A DNA stretch of 52,466 bases from positions 1 through 52,466 of the forward strand of contig NZ_PVLR01000027.1 of NCBI RefSeq assembly GCF_002980625.1, written 5' to 3'. The notes under the pieces are model-generated. The model was not told where the DNA came from. It did no database searches and worked only from the letters and a program-made list of their open reading frames with translations. Positions 1 to 7,122 of the stretch are shown here, piece by piece; the stretch's first letter is position 1, and each line of letters begins with the position of its first letter. Both the position numbers and the translations under genes were made by a program. Origin of the DNA: Malikia spinosa. Its GTDB lineage: Bacteria > Pseudomonadota > Gammaproteobacteria > Burkholderiales > Burkholderiaceae_C.

Positions 1-77
1 GCCTGGAGACACACCTGGCGCTGCTGACCTTGGCTGCCGCCATCATCTGCTCGCGCTTCGTCGAAGACTTGTGTTAG
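1..77 (+). mobile_element. C-terminal tail of an IS5-type transposase (partial)
   Basis: An open frame runs in from the left edge and stops at TAG 75-77. Its last 24 residues include LALLTLAAAIICSRF, which resembles the C-terminal helix of IS5-family transposases, where a hydrophobic TLAAA-IC stretch precedes a short tail. Only the tail is inside the window, so the family call is tentative and intactness cannot be judged. Terminal inverted repeats were not recognised. Its position beside the cassette region suggests that mobile DNA has accumulated here. Confidence 0.5.
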
Positions 78-414
78 CGGCTGTTAATGCGGGCCTCGGC
101 GCGGTTGGATTGGGCGGCTGGTTTGTAGCGGGTGCGGTCGTCGGCTCAGCTTCGTTGGCTGACCGGTACCGGCCAGGAGCGCCCATTGGTCAAGTTGCCA
201 CAAAGCAGCCGTGCAATTCTATTGGCACGTTTGAGTGCTTGCAGGGTTTGATCGCGCATTTAGTGCTAGATGCAAAATGACAGCATCCGAAAAACCAACT
301 AAAACCAAAGAACCGTATCAATGAAGGCTGATAAGTTACCCTTCACGAGTCCGAGAAACCCTGCAAAATTGACGTCCACTATACGTTAGCGTTTACCGAA
401 GATGCGCTTACAGC
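78..414. other. 337-base stretch with no supported gene
   Basis: A 69-codon frame opens with GTG at 71 and stops near 280, but it overlaps the transposase stop, has no clear ribosome site and matches no family I know, so it is not called. GTTAGCG at 385-391 resembles an attC right core (GTTRRRY) 24 bases before the next start codon, but its last base does not fit and no partner core was found. The base composition is already lower in GC than the housekeeping genes downstream. Confidence 0.35.
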
Positions 415-905
415 ATGAAGAAAATTGCGACCATTTGCACCATCCTCATGCTTTCTTCCTGTGCTACCCCATACGGCAAATATGGCATTACATGAGGCTG
501 CACAGACTCCCGTATTGATGAGAACAATTTTTCGATAAGCGTGGACACAAACGGTTTTACAAACCAACAAACCATCTCAATGCACGCCATGTATCGCGCA
601 GCCGAGTTGACAGTTGAAAATAGCCTTGACTACTTCGTCATTGTCAGCAATTCAAAAAACCGAAAGGCATAACTATGAACATGCCTAACACAGCTCACAC
701 CACCATAAATTCATTTGGTTTAACTGCAACCACGAGAACTACCTATACCCCGGGTGCGGCAATACCAATGGTGTTTCCAAACTTTTCGCTCGTTATCAAA
801 TCTTTCAAGGGCAATAAGCCGGCTGACGTAGAAAATGCCTACGATGCTCGTTCTGTCATGGCCTACCTTGGCCCACAGATTAGCATTCACAGAAGTAAGA
901 AATGA
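415..905 (+). pseudogene. Broken lipoprotein gene, CC0125/CC1285-like family
   Basis: ATG 415 starts a lipoprotein signal with lipobox LSSC (Cys16), followed by ATPYGKYGIT, typical of the CC0125/CC1285 lipoprotein family. The frame meets TGA at 493-495 where the family usually has Gly, so a single GGA to TGA change would explain it. Reading on in the same frame gives family-like sequence (DENNFSISVDTNGFT, then YRAAELTVEN and DYFVIVSNS) up to TAA at 670. The remaining C-terminal part (TYTPG, FKGNKPAD, AYDARSVMAYLGPQI) lies in another frame, 675-905, so a second lesion, a one-base slip, sits near the run of six A at 653-658. With two independent lesions the gene is probably dead. The 675-905 frame has its own ATG but lacks the signal peptide. 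It is placed like the first gene of the cassette row. Confidence 0.6.
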
Positions 906-907
906 GG

Positions 908-962
908 GTGCAACACGATAAAAAACGCTTCTAAAAGGACGCTCATTTTAGGATGCTTGGAC
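908..962 (+). repeat. Degenerate attC-like recombination site
   Basis: This lies between the broken lipoprotein and the next gene. GTGCAAC (908-914) differs from the left core RYYYAAC by one base, and CTTGGAC (956-962) differs from the right core GTTRRRY by one base. A partial inverted repeat (CTAAAA and TTTTAG) lies between them. The right half, TTGGAC, nearly complements the left core GCCCAAC at the far end of the next cassette. That is expected when a cassette keeps the two halves of its own original site. Taken alone the site is weak. Confidence 0.35.
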
Positions 963-969
963 CTAAAAC

Positions 970-1329
970 ATGAAAGAAACCATTATTGGCCTTATATCTG
1001 CCTTAGTAGGCTTCATCTCCGGGCTTCTTGTGCCCTGGATCAAATGGGAAATCGAAAAGCGGCAAAAGAGGCATGACTACCGAATGAAATTGATTGCCAC
1101 TTGGAAAGCAAAACTGGCCGCCGCAGAATTCCATTCACCCGAAAGCCGAAGCAGCTTTGGAAGCTCTCCTGAATATTCAAGCCTACGGTCGCACATGACG
1201 ACGGCAATGATTGAAAAATTCGAAGCAGCTCGCACTATGTATGTTGGTGGTGGCAGAGGCGACGATGTGCGAAAACAAATGCTGCTTGATGAGGTCTCTC
1301 GATTGGAAAAGCACTGGGGGTTGTCATAG
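970..1329 (+). CDS. Small membrane-anchored cassette protein, function unknown
   Basis: This 119-residue protein has one N-terminal hydrophobic segment (about residues 5-24, IIGLISALVGFISGLLVPWI), then a basic, charged cytoplasmic region (KWEIEKRQKRHDYRMK) and an acidic C-terminus. It has no catalytic motif that I recognise. Proteins of this shape, a single anchor followed by a charged helix, are common among integron cassettes and phage accessory genes. The start is 7 bases after the right core of a degenerate attC, and the stop is 6 bases before a good attC (1336-1400), so the gene and its site form one cassette-sized unit. GC content is well below that of the surrounding chromosome. I do not assign a function. 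Confidence 0.6.
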   Translation: MKETIIGLISALVGFISGLLVPWIKWEIEKRQKRHDYRMKLIATWKAKLAAAEFHSPESRSSFGSSPEYSSLRSHMTTAMIEKFEAARTMYVGGGRGDDVRKQMLLDEVSRLEKHWGLS

Positions 1330-1335
1330 TGCGCG

Positions 1336-1400
1336 GCCCAACCCATCATTCCACCGGACCTGCGAAAAAGCCGCGCAGGCCGACTACCTCCAAGTTAGAC
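1336..1400 (+). repeat. attC site (integron cassette recombination site)
   Basis: The left core GCCCAAC (1336-1342) and right core GTTAGAC (1394-1400) fit RYYYAAC and GTTRRRY exactly. The 65-base site contains an internal imperfect palindrome with arms CCTGCG and CGCAGG around an A-rich loop, as attC sites need for single-strand folding. It lies directly after a short gene and before another on the same strand, the normal cassette arrangement. It is one of the two best-formed sites of the row. Confidence 0.75.
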
Positions 1401-1418
1401 TTTTAGAAGGAGCTTCGG

Positions 1419-1628
1419 ATGCCATCCCCACAGCCAGATCAGGCAATACAAACTATTGCTGTGCTAACCACATGCCTCGCTCAAGCCTGGGGCGAGATCG
1501 ATCCAGAATTCATTCCTGCATTTGAGCAGAAGCTACAAGAAATGTACTCACGCTTGAGAGACAACAGCCACTTCTCTTCTGAAACTCTGCAAGCTATTAG
1601 GCTTGTCAGTGATCTATTAAAAGCCTAA
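1419..1628 (+). CDS. 69-residue cassette protein, function unknown
   Basis: This short soluble protein has no signal peptide or membrane segment. It contains WGEIDPEFIPAFEQKLQEMYSRL and ends SDLLKA, which suggests an all-helical fold. The ATG at 1419 follows GAAGGAG, a strong ribosome site seven bases upstream, so the start is secure. The stop codon TAA (1626-1628) lies within the left core of the following attC-like site. Overlap of the stop with the core is frequent in compact cassettes. I recognise no family. An alternative frame overlapping the cassette junction lacks this ribosome-site support. Confidence 0.6.
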   Translation: MPSPQPDQAIQTIAVLTTCLAQAWGEIDPEFIPAFEQKLQEMYSRLRDNSHFSSETLQAIRLVSDLLKA

Positions 1629-1685
1629 CAACTCGTTCAGGGAGGGACGCCTTCGGCACACCTTGAGTCGAACGATCCGTTGCGC
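1623..1685 (+). repeat. attC-like site overlapping the stop of the preceding gene
   Basis: The left core GCCTAAC (1623-1629) fits the consensus and is followed by AACTCGTTCA, the usual wording next to class 1 integron attC left cores. The best right core is GTTGCGC (1679-1685), one base away from GTTRRRY. Arms CGTTC and GAACG can pair around the centre. The length of 63 bases is normal. It is weaker than its neighbours at the right end. Confidence 0.55.
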
Positions 1686-1703
1686 CAATAACAGCCACGC
1701 TAT

Positions 1704-2306
1704 ATGAAAAATTTGATTACCTCTTTGTTGTTCTCGAGCCTTTGTGCCACGACACTGCCGTCCTTCGCCAAGGACGAGAAGTGTGTCGCTCTATCAAATT
1801 TAGCTTCAACCATTTACAGCAACAAGGCGACGGTTAACGAGTTTCAGATGCTACGTGGGATGGAGCTCAAATCAAAGCAAATTGATTTCGCATTTATTAA
1901 GCTTTTTTCTGGAGTAGCATACACAGTAAATACGTTGCCAGCATCCAATTTTCAAGCGGCAACCGATGAATTTTGCCAACGATTTACAGAGGCCGCGTTA
2001 GCGCCAAACTCACAAGTCAGTCACGTGGAAAAATCCTCTTGCGAACAAATGGTTGCTTATTCGAATGCGATCAACACTTTCCGCCAAAGCGGGGATACAT
2101 CCACTTCTCTTCGACGCCACTTTGACAGGACGTTTAGTGAAAATAACTCCGTCCACCGCGTCACCGCCGACTATCTGAATCTCATGTCAGAGATGAGATT
2201 TTCGAATCTTTTCACAACACGCTCGGACGCTGATTTTATAAATTTCTCGAAACAAGCCTGTGAAGCATTTGGCGTCTATCTAAACAAGGTTGATAAGAGG
2301 CGTTAA
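1704..2306 (+). CDS. Secreted or periplasmic cassette protein, function unknown
   Basis: This 200-residue protein has a clear Sec signal peptide: MKN, then a hydrophobic stretch, then a probable cut after FA near residue 22. The mature part is rich in Asn, Ser and Phe and has four cysteines (within EKCV, EFCQRF, SSCEQM and QACEAF), which could form two disulfides in the periplasm. No enzyme motif was recognised. The start is 18 bases after the right core of the preceding attC-like site, and an attC follows the stop by about 60 bases, so this is the last recognisable cassette. Composition is low in GC, with codon use unlike the chromosomal genes downstream. Confidence 0.6.
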   Translation: MKNLITSLLFSSLCATTLPSFAKDEKCVALSNLASTIYSNKATVNEFQMLRGMELKSKQIDFAFIKLFSGVAYTVNTLPASNFQAATDEFCQRFTEAALAPNSQVSHVEKSSCEQMVAYSNAINTFRQSGDTSTSLRRHFDRTFSENNSVHRVTADYLNLMSEMRFSNLFTTRSDADFINFSKQACEAFGVYLNKVDKRR

Positions 2307-2369
2307 GTTATGGGGTGGAAACCTAGCGAAGCTCCTGAATGAGCGCGTATTCATCTTAACCACCGCGAA

Positions 2370-2438
2370 GCCTAACCTTGAGGTCTACCGAAGGCTGCGC
2401 GATAAAGCCGCGCAACCCCGGGGACCTTCACGTTGAAC
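2370..2438 (+). repeat. attC site closing the cassette row
   Basis: The left core GCCTAAC (2370-2376) and right core GTTGAAC (2432-2438) both fit the consensus. Two nested inverted repeats lie between them: GAGGTC with GACCTTC, and TGCGCG with CGCGCA around a short loop. The 69-base length is typical. No cassette gene is evident after it, so the row may end here or the next cassette may have decayed. Confidence 0.7.
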
Positions 2439-2816
2439 GTCTGCTTTTCACGAGAGCCTAGGATAACTATGGATCGGCTGCTGCCAGTCGCCAGACTTGC
2501 CGCAAAGGGCCGCTCCCAGCCTAAACAGGTCACTCAGCAGGCGCCGTGAGAGTCAGCCCCTAGCCGACCCCAGCACACTGGCCGTGATCGAGGGCACCCA
2601 CGATCTCCCAGGATCGTCAGGTGCTCCACAGTTCTTGGTAAGGATTGCGAAAGTAATCTTTCACGCCAACGGCCAGCAGGTCAACGCCGGCCAGCATGGC
2701 CGCGACCCCGAACGGGCAGCGGACTGCCCTGCCCCCTGCTGCCCCGGTTAAGAAAAAGCCTCGCCATGAAAACATAAACGTTTTCTGTATGAAAATCGAT
2801 GACATAGAAGCTTGAC
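2439..2816. other. Stretch after the last attC without a recognised gene
   Basis: GC content rises again here. An 84-codon plus-strand frame (2497-2751) and a 62-codon minus-strand frame (2617-2805, ending KDYFRNPYQELWST) are open, but neither has a good ribosome site or a family that I recognise. The minus frame could be the decayed tail of a mobile-element gene. The last 70 bases are AT-rich and probably hold the promoter of the GGDEF-EAL gene; I could not define -35 and -10 boxes with confidence. Confidence 0.35.
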
Positions 2817-5450
2817 ATGTCAGGGAAGCCGTCGATGCTGGCTGCGTACGAAAACGAGGGAGCCCAGGGGCCTGGCAAAGCCGGCGGTGAGAGACTGATG
2901 CGCAGGCTGGGCCTGTTGCTGCTGGGCGCGGGACTGATCATCTTCATTGCCAATCTGCTGTGGGAGTCCGAGCTCCGGCCAGGCGGGCCCGGTCTGACCG
3001 TGATCGGCCTGCTGATGCTCTACTGGGCTCGCATCGGTCGGATCTCGTGGGCCGTGCATCTGATGTGCTGGGGTCTGCTGCTGATCGGCTGGAGCGGGGC
3101 CCTGATGGGGACCGGCCTCTACAACATTTCATGGATCGCGCTGCCGATCGCCACCATGGTCGGCGGCTGCATGCTCGGTCGGCGCATGACGCTGGCACTG
3201 ATGCTGGCGACGGTCGCCGCGGTGCTGTCGGTCTATGGGCTGCATCAGCAAGGCCAAGAATTCGGCAGCAACGCACCGCCACAGGTGGTCGCCGGCCTGC
3301 TGATCCTGGCGGCGCTGGTCGCCGGCCTGATCGGGCGCACGACAGCCAAGACCGTCCGGCGCCAGATGCGCCGACTCGGCGAATCGCAAGCCGAACTGGA
3401 GCGGGCCCAGTCGCTGGCCCATGTCGGCAGTTGGACGATGGAGGTCGGCAGCGGCCAGGCCCGCTGGTCGGACGAGTATTACCGCATCTTCGGGATTGCC
3501 GTCGGTACCTCGGTCAGCTACCCCGACTTCATGGCCAAGGTCCATCCCGACGACAGGAACCTGATCGATGCCGGCTGGGTGGCGGCAGCACGCGGCGACA
3601 GCAGCTATGAAGTGAGCTACCGGATTCTGGTCGGCGCGGAGGTGAAATGGCTGCGCAGCATCACCGAGTTCGCGTTCGACTCGCAGGGCAAGCTGCAGAC
3701 CCTGTCTGGCAGCGTGCAGGACATCACGCGGATCAAGCGCAGCGAGGAAGTGCAGCGCGAGAGCCAGGAGCGTTTTCGCAAGCTGTTCGAGGATACGCAC
3801 CAGCCGATCGTGCTGTACGACAGCGACTCGCGCTGTGTCGCGGCCAACCAGGCCTGTCTGGCGATGTTCCGCTTCGACAGCATCGAGGAGATCCGGGGTC
3901 GCAAACCGACCGAGCTGTCGCCGATCTGGCAGGCCGACGGGCGCAAGACCAGTGACAAGCTGGCCGAATTGCAGGATGCCGTGATCAAGCACGGCAGCTT
4001 CGAGACCGAATGGCTGCATTGCCGCTCCGACGGCGAATCCTTTCCGACCCGGGTCCTGACCACGGGCATCCGCATGGGCGAGCAGGATTTGCTGCATTCG
4101 ATCATCACCGACACCACCGAGCAAAAGCGGGCGCTCGAACAGATCGAGTTCCTGGCTTACCACGACCCCCTGACCGGTCTGCCGAACCGGACCCTGGGCC
4201 AGGATCGTCTGCAGCAGGCGCTGGGCGTTGCCGAGCGCGACGGCAGCAGCCTGGGCGTGCTCTACCTGGACCTCGACAACTTCAAGCATTTCAACGATGT
4301 CTATGGCCATGCCATGGGCGACCGGCTGCTCAAGAGCGTGGCCGCCAGGGTGGCCAGCAGCCTGCGCGCGGAGGACACGCTGTGCCGCCTGTCGGGCGAT
4401 GAATTCATGGTGGTGCTGCTGGATCTGGATGCCATCGAGCAGTTGCAGCTGGTCTGCCAGCGCATCCTGGCCCGGATCGCGGAGCCGCTCGAGGTCGAGG
4501 GTATCAAGCCGCTGCTGTCGTTCTCGATCGGGGGTGCCATCTATCCCCAGCACGGACGCGACATCGGCAGCCTGATGCGCCATGCCGACCTCGCGCTGTA
4601 CGAGGCCAAGAAGGCCGGACGCGGCACTTCCCGCATCTTCAAGCCGCAGATGAACGAGAGCCTGCGGCATTACCTGCAGACCTGCGACGACTTGCGGCTG
4701 GCGCTCGAACGCGAGGAGTTGGAGCTGCATTACCAGCCCCAGGTGTCGCTGCACAACAGCGAGGTGATCGGCGTCGAGGCGCTGCTGCGCTGGAACCACC
4801 CGCAAAGGGGCTTGCTGCAACCGGGCACCTTCATCGGCGTGGCCGAGGAAAGCGGGCTGATCGCGCCGATCGGGCGCTGGGTGCTGCAGGAGGCCTGCCG
4901 CCAGGGCGCCGCCTGGCATCGGGCCGGCTGGAGCCAGCTGCGCATGGCGGTCAACCTGTCGGCGGTGCAGTTTCGCCACGGCCAGCTCGGGCCGGAATTG
5001 TTGGAGACGCTGGCCGAGAGCGGATTCAATCCGAAACGGCTGGAACTGGAACTGACCGAGTCGACCCTGCTGCACAGCGACAGCGCGATCCTGGCGACCG
5101 TGGCGCAGTGGCAGGCCAAGGGCATCGAGCTGTCGATCGACGATTTCGGCACCGGCTATTCGAGCCTGTCCTACCTGAAGCGGCTCAATGTCGACAAGCT
5201 CAAGATCGACCGCTCCTTCATTGCCAATCTGCGCGAGGATGAGCAGGACCGGACCATCGTGCGCGCGATCATCCAGATCGCTCAGAGCATGGGCATCAAG
5301 ACCATTGCCGAGGGCATCGAGGACCCGCTGGTGGTCGAGCAGCTGCGGGCGATGGGCTGCGACAAGGTGCAGGGCTTCTGGTATTCGAAGCCGCTGCCGG
5401 CGGGGCAGTTCGAGCAGTGGTTCAAGCACTACACCGCCCGCGCCGCCTGA
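2817..5450 (+). CDS. Membrane PAS-PAS-GGDEF-EAL cyclic-di-GMP protein
   Basis: Domains in order: hydrophobic membrane segments (about residues 28-175), PAS1 (195-305, with GSWTMEVG and DITRIKR ends), PAS2 (320-440), GGDEF (446-605) and EAL (about 620-875). The cyclase signature is SGDEF at 526-530, an allowed variant, preceded by RAED, which fits the RxxD product-inhibition site. The phosphodiesterase part has EAL (654-656), DDFGTGYSSL and KIDRSFI, so it looks catalytic. The protein is expected to sense a signal through the membrane and PAS domains and to make or degrade c-di-GMP; the direction cannot be read from sequence. The ATG at 2817 has only a weak ribosome site. An internal ATG at 2898 follows GGTGAG and begins right at the first membrane helix, so it is a credible alternative start. 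The gene faces the ABC importer tail-to-tail. Confidence 0.85.
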   Translation: MSGKPSMLAAYENEGAQGPGKAGGERLMRRLGLLLLGAGLIIFIANLLWESELRPGGPGLTVIGLLMLYWARIGRISWAVHLMCWGLLLIGWSGALMGTGLYNISWIALPIATMVGGCMLGRRMTLALMLATVAAVLSVYGLHQQGQEFGSNAPPQVVAGLLILAALVAGLIGRTTAKTVRRQMRRLGESQAELERAQSLAHVGSWTMEVGSGQARWSDEYYRIFGIAVGTSVSYPDFMAKVHPDDRNLIDAGWVAAARGDSSYEVSYRILVGAEVKWLRSITEFAFDSQGKLQTLSGSVQDITRIKRSEEVQRESQERFRKLFEDTHQPIVLYDSDSRCVAANQACLAMFRFDSIEEIRGRKPTELSPIWQADGRKTSDKLAELQDAVIKHGSFETEWLHCRSDGESFPTRVLTTGIRMGEQDLLHSIITDTTEQKRALEQIEFLAYHDPLTGLPNRTLGQDRLQQALGVAERDGSSLGVLYLDLDNFKHFNDVYGHAMGDRLLKSVAARVASSLRAEDTLCRLSGDEFMVVLLDLDAIEQLQLVCQRILARIAEPLEVEGIKPLLSFSIGGAIYPQHGRDIGSLMRHADLALYEAKKAGRGTSRIFKPQMNESLRHYLQTCDDLRLALEREELELHYQPQVSLHNSEVIGVEALLRWNHPQRGLLQPGTFIGVAEESGLIAPIGRWVLQEACRQGAAWHRAGWSQLRMAVNLSAVQFRHGQLGPELLETLAESGFNPKRLELELTESTLLHSDSAILATVAQWQAKGIELSIDDFGTGYSSLSYLKRLNVDKLKIDRSFIANLREDEQDRTIVRAIIQIAQSMGIKTIAEGIEDPLVVEQLRAMGCDKVQGFWYSKPLPAGQFEQWFKHYTARAA

Positions 5451-5501
5451 GGCAGGCAGCGGGGCGGTGCGGGACGGCGTGGCGCCGGCCCCTGGGGTGG
5501 A

Positions 5502-6287
5502 TCAATGGCCCTGCGAACCGCGGTGCGCCCAGCCCGTGGTGTGCTTCTCGATCAGGCTGAACAGTTCGTACATCAGCATCGCCATCACGCCGACGGTCAG
5601 CAGGCCGGCGAAGGCCAGGCCCATCTGCATCGCCGAGCCGGCCGAGATCAGCAGGTAGCCGATGCCCTCGTTGGCGGCGGTCATCTCGGACACCGTGGTG
5701 CCGACGAAGGCCAGCGTGATCGCGACCTTGAGCGAACCGAAGAAATACGGCAGCGACCTGGGCAGGCCGACCTTCATCAGCACGTCCCAGCGCCGGGCGC
5801 CGAGCACGCGCAACACGTCTTCGAGCTCGGGCTCGAGCGTGGCCAGACCGGTCGCGATGTTGACCGTGATCGGGAAGAAGCTGATCAGGAAGGCGGTCAG
5901 GATCGCCGGGCCGACGCCGATGCCGAACCAGACCACCAGGATCGGCACGAAGGCGGCCTTGGGCAGCGCGTTGAAGGCCGTCATCAGCGGGTAGACCGCC
6001 GCGTAGGCGACGCGCGAGCTGCCGATCAAAAAGCCCAGCAGCACGCCGACCAGAATAGCCAGGCCGAAGCCGACCATCGTGACCCAGAAGGTGCGCCAGG
6101 CGTGGCCCGCGATCACGGCGTGGTATTCGATCGCCTGGTCGAGGATGCGGGCCGGGCTCGGGAAGATGAATTCCGAGACCTGGAAGGCGCTGGTCAGCGT
6201 CTGCCACAGCACGATGATCAGCAGCAGCAGCAGCCAGGGCGACCAGCGCTCGATGTTCTTGCTTTTCATGGCGGATTTCCGGTTCAT
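5502..6287 (-). CDS. ABC importer permease, SsuC/TauC-like
   Basis: This 261-residue inner-membrane protein has about six hydrophobic segments and the EAA loop near residues 156-180 (LGARRWDVLMKVGLPRSLP), which contacts the ATPase. Length and layout fit the binding-protein-dependent permeases that import nitrate, sulfonates, taurine or pyrimidine-like compounds. ATG at 6287 overlaps the ATPase stop, so the two are translationally coupled; a second in-frame ATG at 6269 is possible. It is last in the leftward operon after the binding protein and ATPase. The substrate is not shown by sequence. Proximity to urate genes suggests a purine or purine breakdown product. Confidence 0.85.
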   Translation of the reverse strand: MNRKSAMKSKNIERWSPWLLLLLIIVLWQTLTSAFQVSEFIFPSPARILDQAIEYHAVIAGHAWRTFWVTMVGFGLAILVGVLLGFLIGSSRVAYAAVYPLMTAFNALPKAAFVPILVVWFGIGVGPAILTAFLISFFPITVNIATGLATLEPELEDVLRVLGARRWDVLMKVGLPRSLPYFFGSLKVAITLAFVGTTVSEMTAANEGIGYLLISAGSAMQMGLAFAGLLTVGVMAMLMYELFSLIEKHTTGWAHRGSQGH

Positions 6288-7111
6288 TGGTTGATGACGG
6301 CGCCGGCCTTGCGCATGGCGCCGATATGGCCGCGCAGTTCGTGCACGATGTCGGTGAAGGCCGGGGTGTAGGTCAGCTCGAGGTCACGCGGGCGCGGCAG
6401 CTCGATGTCGCGCTTGACGACGAAGCGGCCCGGGCTCTTGCTCATCACGTAGACGGTATCGGCCAGGAACACGCTTTCGCGCAGGTCATGCGTGACCAGG
6501 ATCACGTTGAAGCCCTGCGCCGCGTGCAGGTCGCGCAGCGTGCACCAGAGCTCCTCGCGCGTGAAGGCGTCAAGCGCGCCGAAGGGCTCGTCGAGCAGCA
6601 GCATCTTGGGCTGGTGGATCAGCGCGCGGCAGATGCTGGCGCGCTGCTGCATGCCGCCCGAGAGTTCCCACGGGTACTTGTCCTCGTAGCCGGACAGGCC
6701 GACGGTCGCGAGCAGCTGGCGCGCGCGCTCGACATATTCGGCGCGCTTTTGCTTGAAGGTCGCGCGGTAGGGCTCGACGATCTCGAGCGGCAGCAGCACG
6801 TTGTCGAGCGTGCTGCGCCAGGGCAGCAGCGAGGATGACTGGAAAGCCATGCCCGAGATCTTGAGCGGGCCGGTGACCGGCTGGCCATCGACCTTGATGC
6901 TGCCGCGGCTCGGCGCCTTCAGGCCGGTGGTCAGCTTCATGAAGGTCGACTTGCCGCAGCCCGAGGGCCCGACGATGGCAATGAACTCGCCGCGCTTGAC
7001 CTGCAGGTTGATGTCCTCGACCGCGAACTTGCCTTCGGCCCAGAGTTCCTCGTTGTAGGCCAGCCAGACGTTCTGGAAATCGACGAAGGGGGTTTCGGTG
7101 GCGCTGTCCAT
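6284..7111 (-). CDS. ABC importer ATP-binding subunit
   Basis: This 275-residue ATPase of the SsuB/TauB/NrtD type has Walker A GPSGCGKST at 49-57, Q-loop FQSSSLLPW near 90-98, signature LSGGMQQR at 150-157, Walker B LLLDEP at 171-176 and H-loop His208, so it should be active. The frame stays open far upstream through the binding-protein gene, but the real start is ATG 7111, 11 bases after the binding-protein stop, where similarity to the family begins (VDFQNVWLAY). It drives uptake through the adjacent permease and overlaps it by four bases (ATGA). Confidence 0.88.
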   Translation of the reverse strand: MDSATETPFVDFQNVWLAYNEELWAEGKFAVEDINLQVKRGEFIAIVGPSGCGKSTFMKLTTGLKAPSRGSIKVDGQPVTGPLKISGMAFQSSSLLPWRSTLDNVLLPLEIVEPYRATFKQKRAEYVERARQLLATVGLSGYEDKYPWELSGGMQQRASICRALIHQPKMLLLDEPFGALDAFTREELWCTLRDLHAAQGFNVILVTHDLRESVFLADTVYVMSKSPGRFVVKRDIELPRPRDLELTYTPAFTDIVHELRGHIGAMRKAGAVINQ

Positions 7112-7122
7112 CGGGTCGCCTC

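Noticed and set aside
71..280. 69-codon GTG frame after the transposase tail
   Set aside because: No ribosome site, overlap with the transposase stop and no recognisable family; the hydrophobic Gly/Ala/Val part could arise by chance.
415..905. TGA at 493 read as selenocysteine or programmed readthrough
   Set aside because: No selenocysteine element was seen, the position is a Gly in the family and a second frameshift follows, so decay is simpler.
3129..5429. 766-codon minus-strand frame opposite the GGDEF-EAL gene
   Set aside because: Composition is typical of an antisense shadow; both domains on the plus strand are complete.
5451..5501. GC-rich convergent gap after the GGDEF-EAL gene as a terminator
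   Set aside because: No clear stem with a T-run on either strand.
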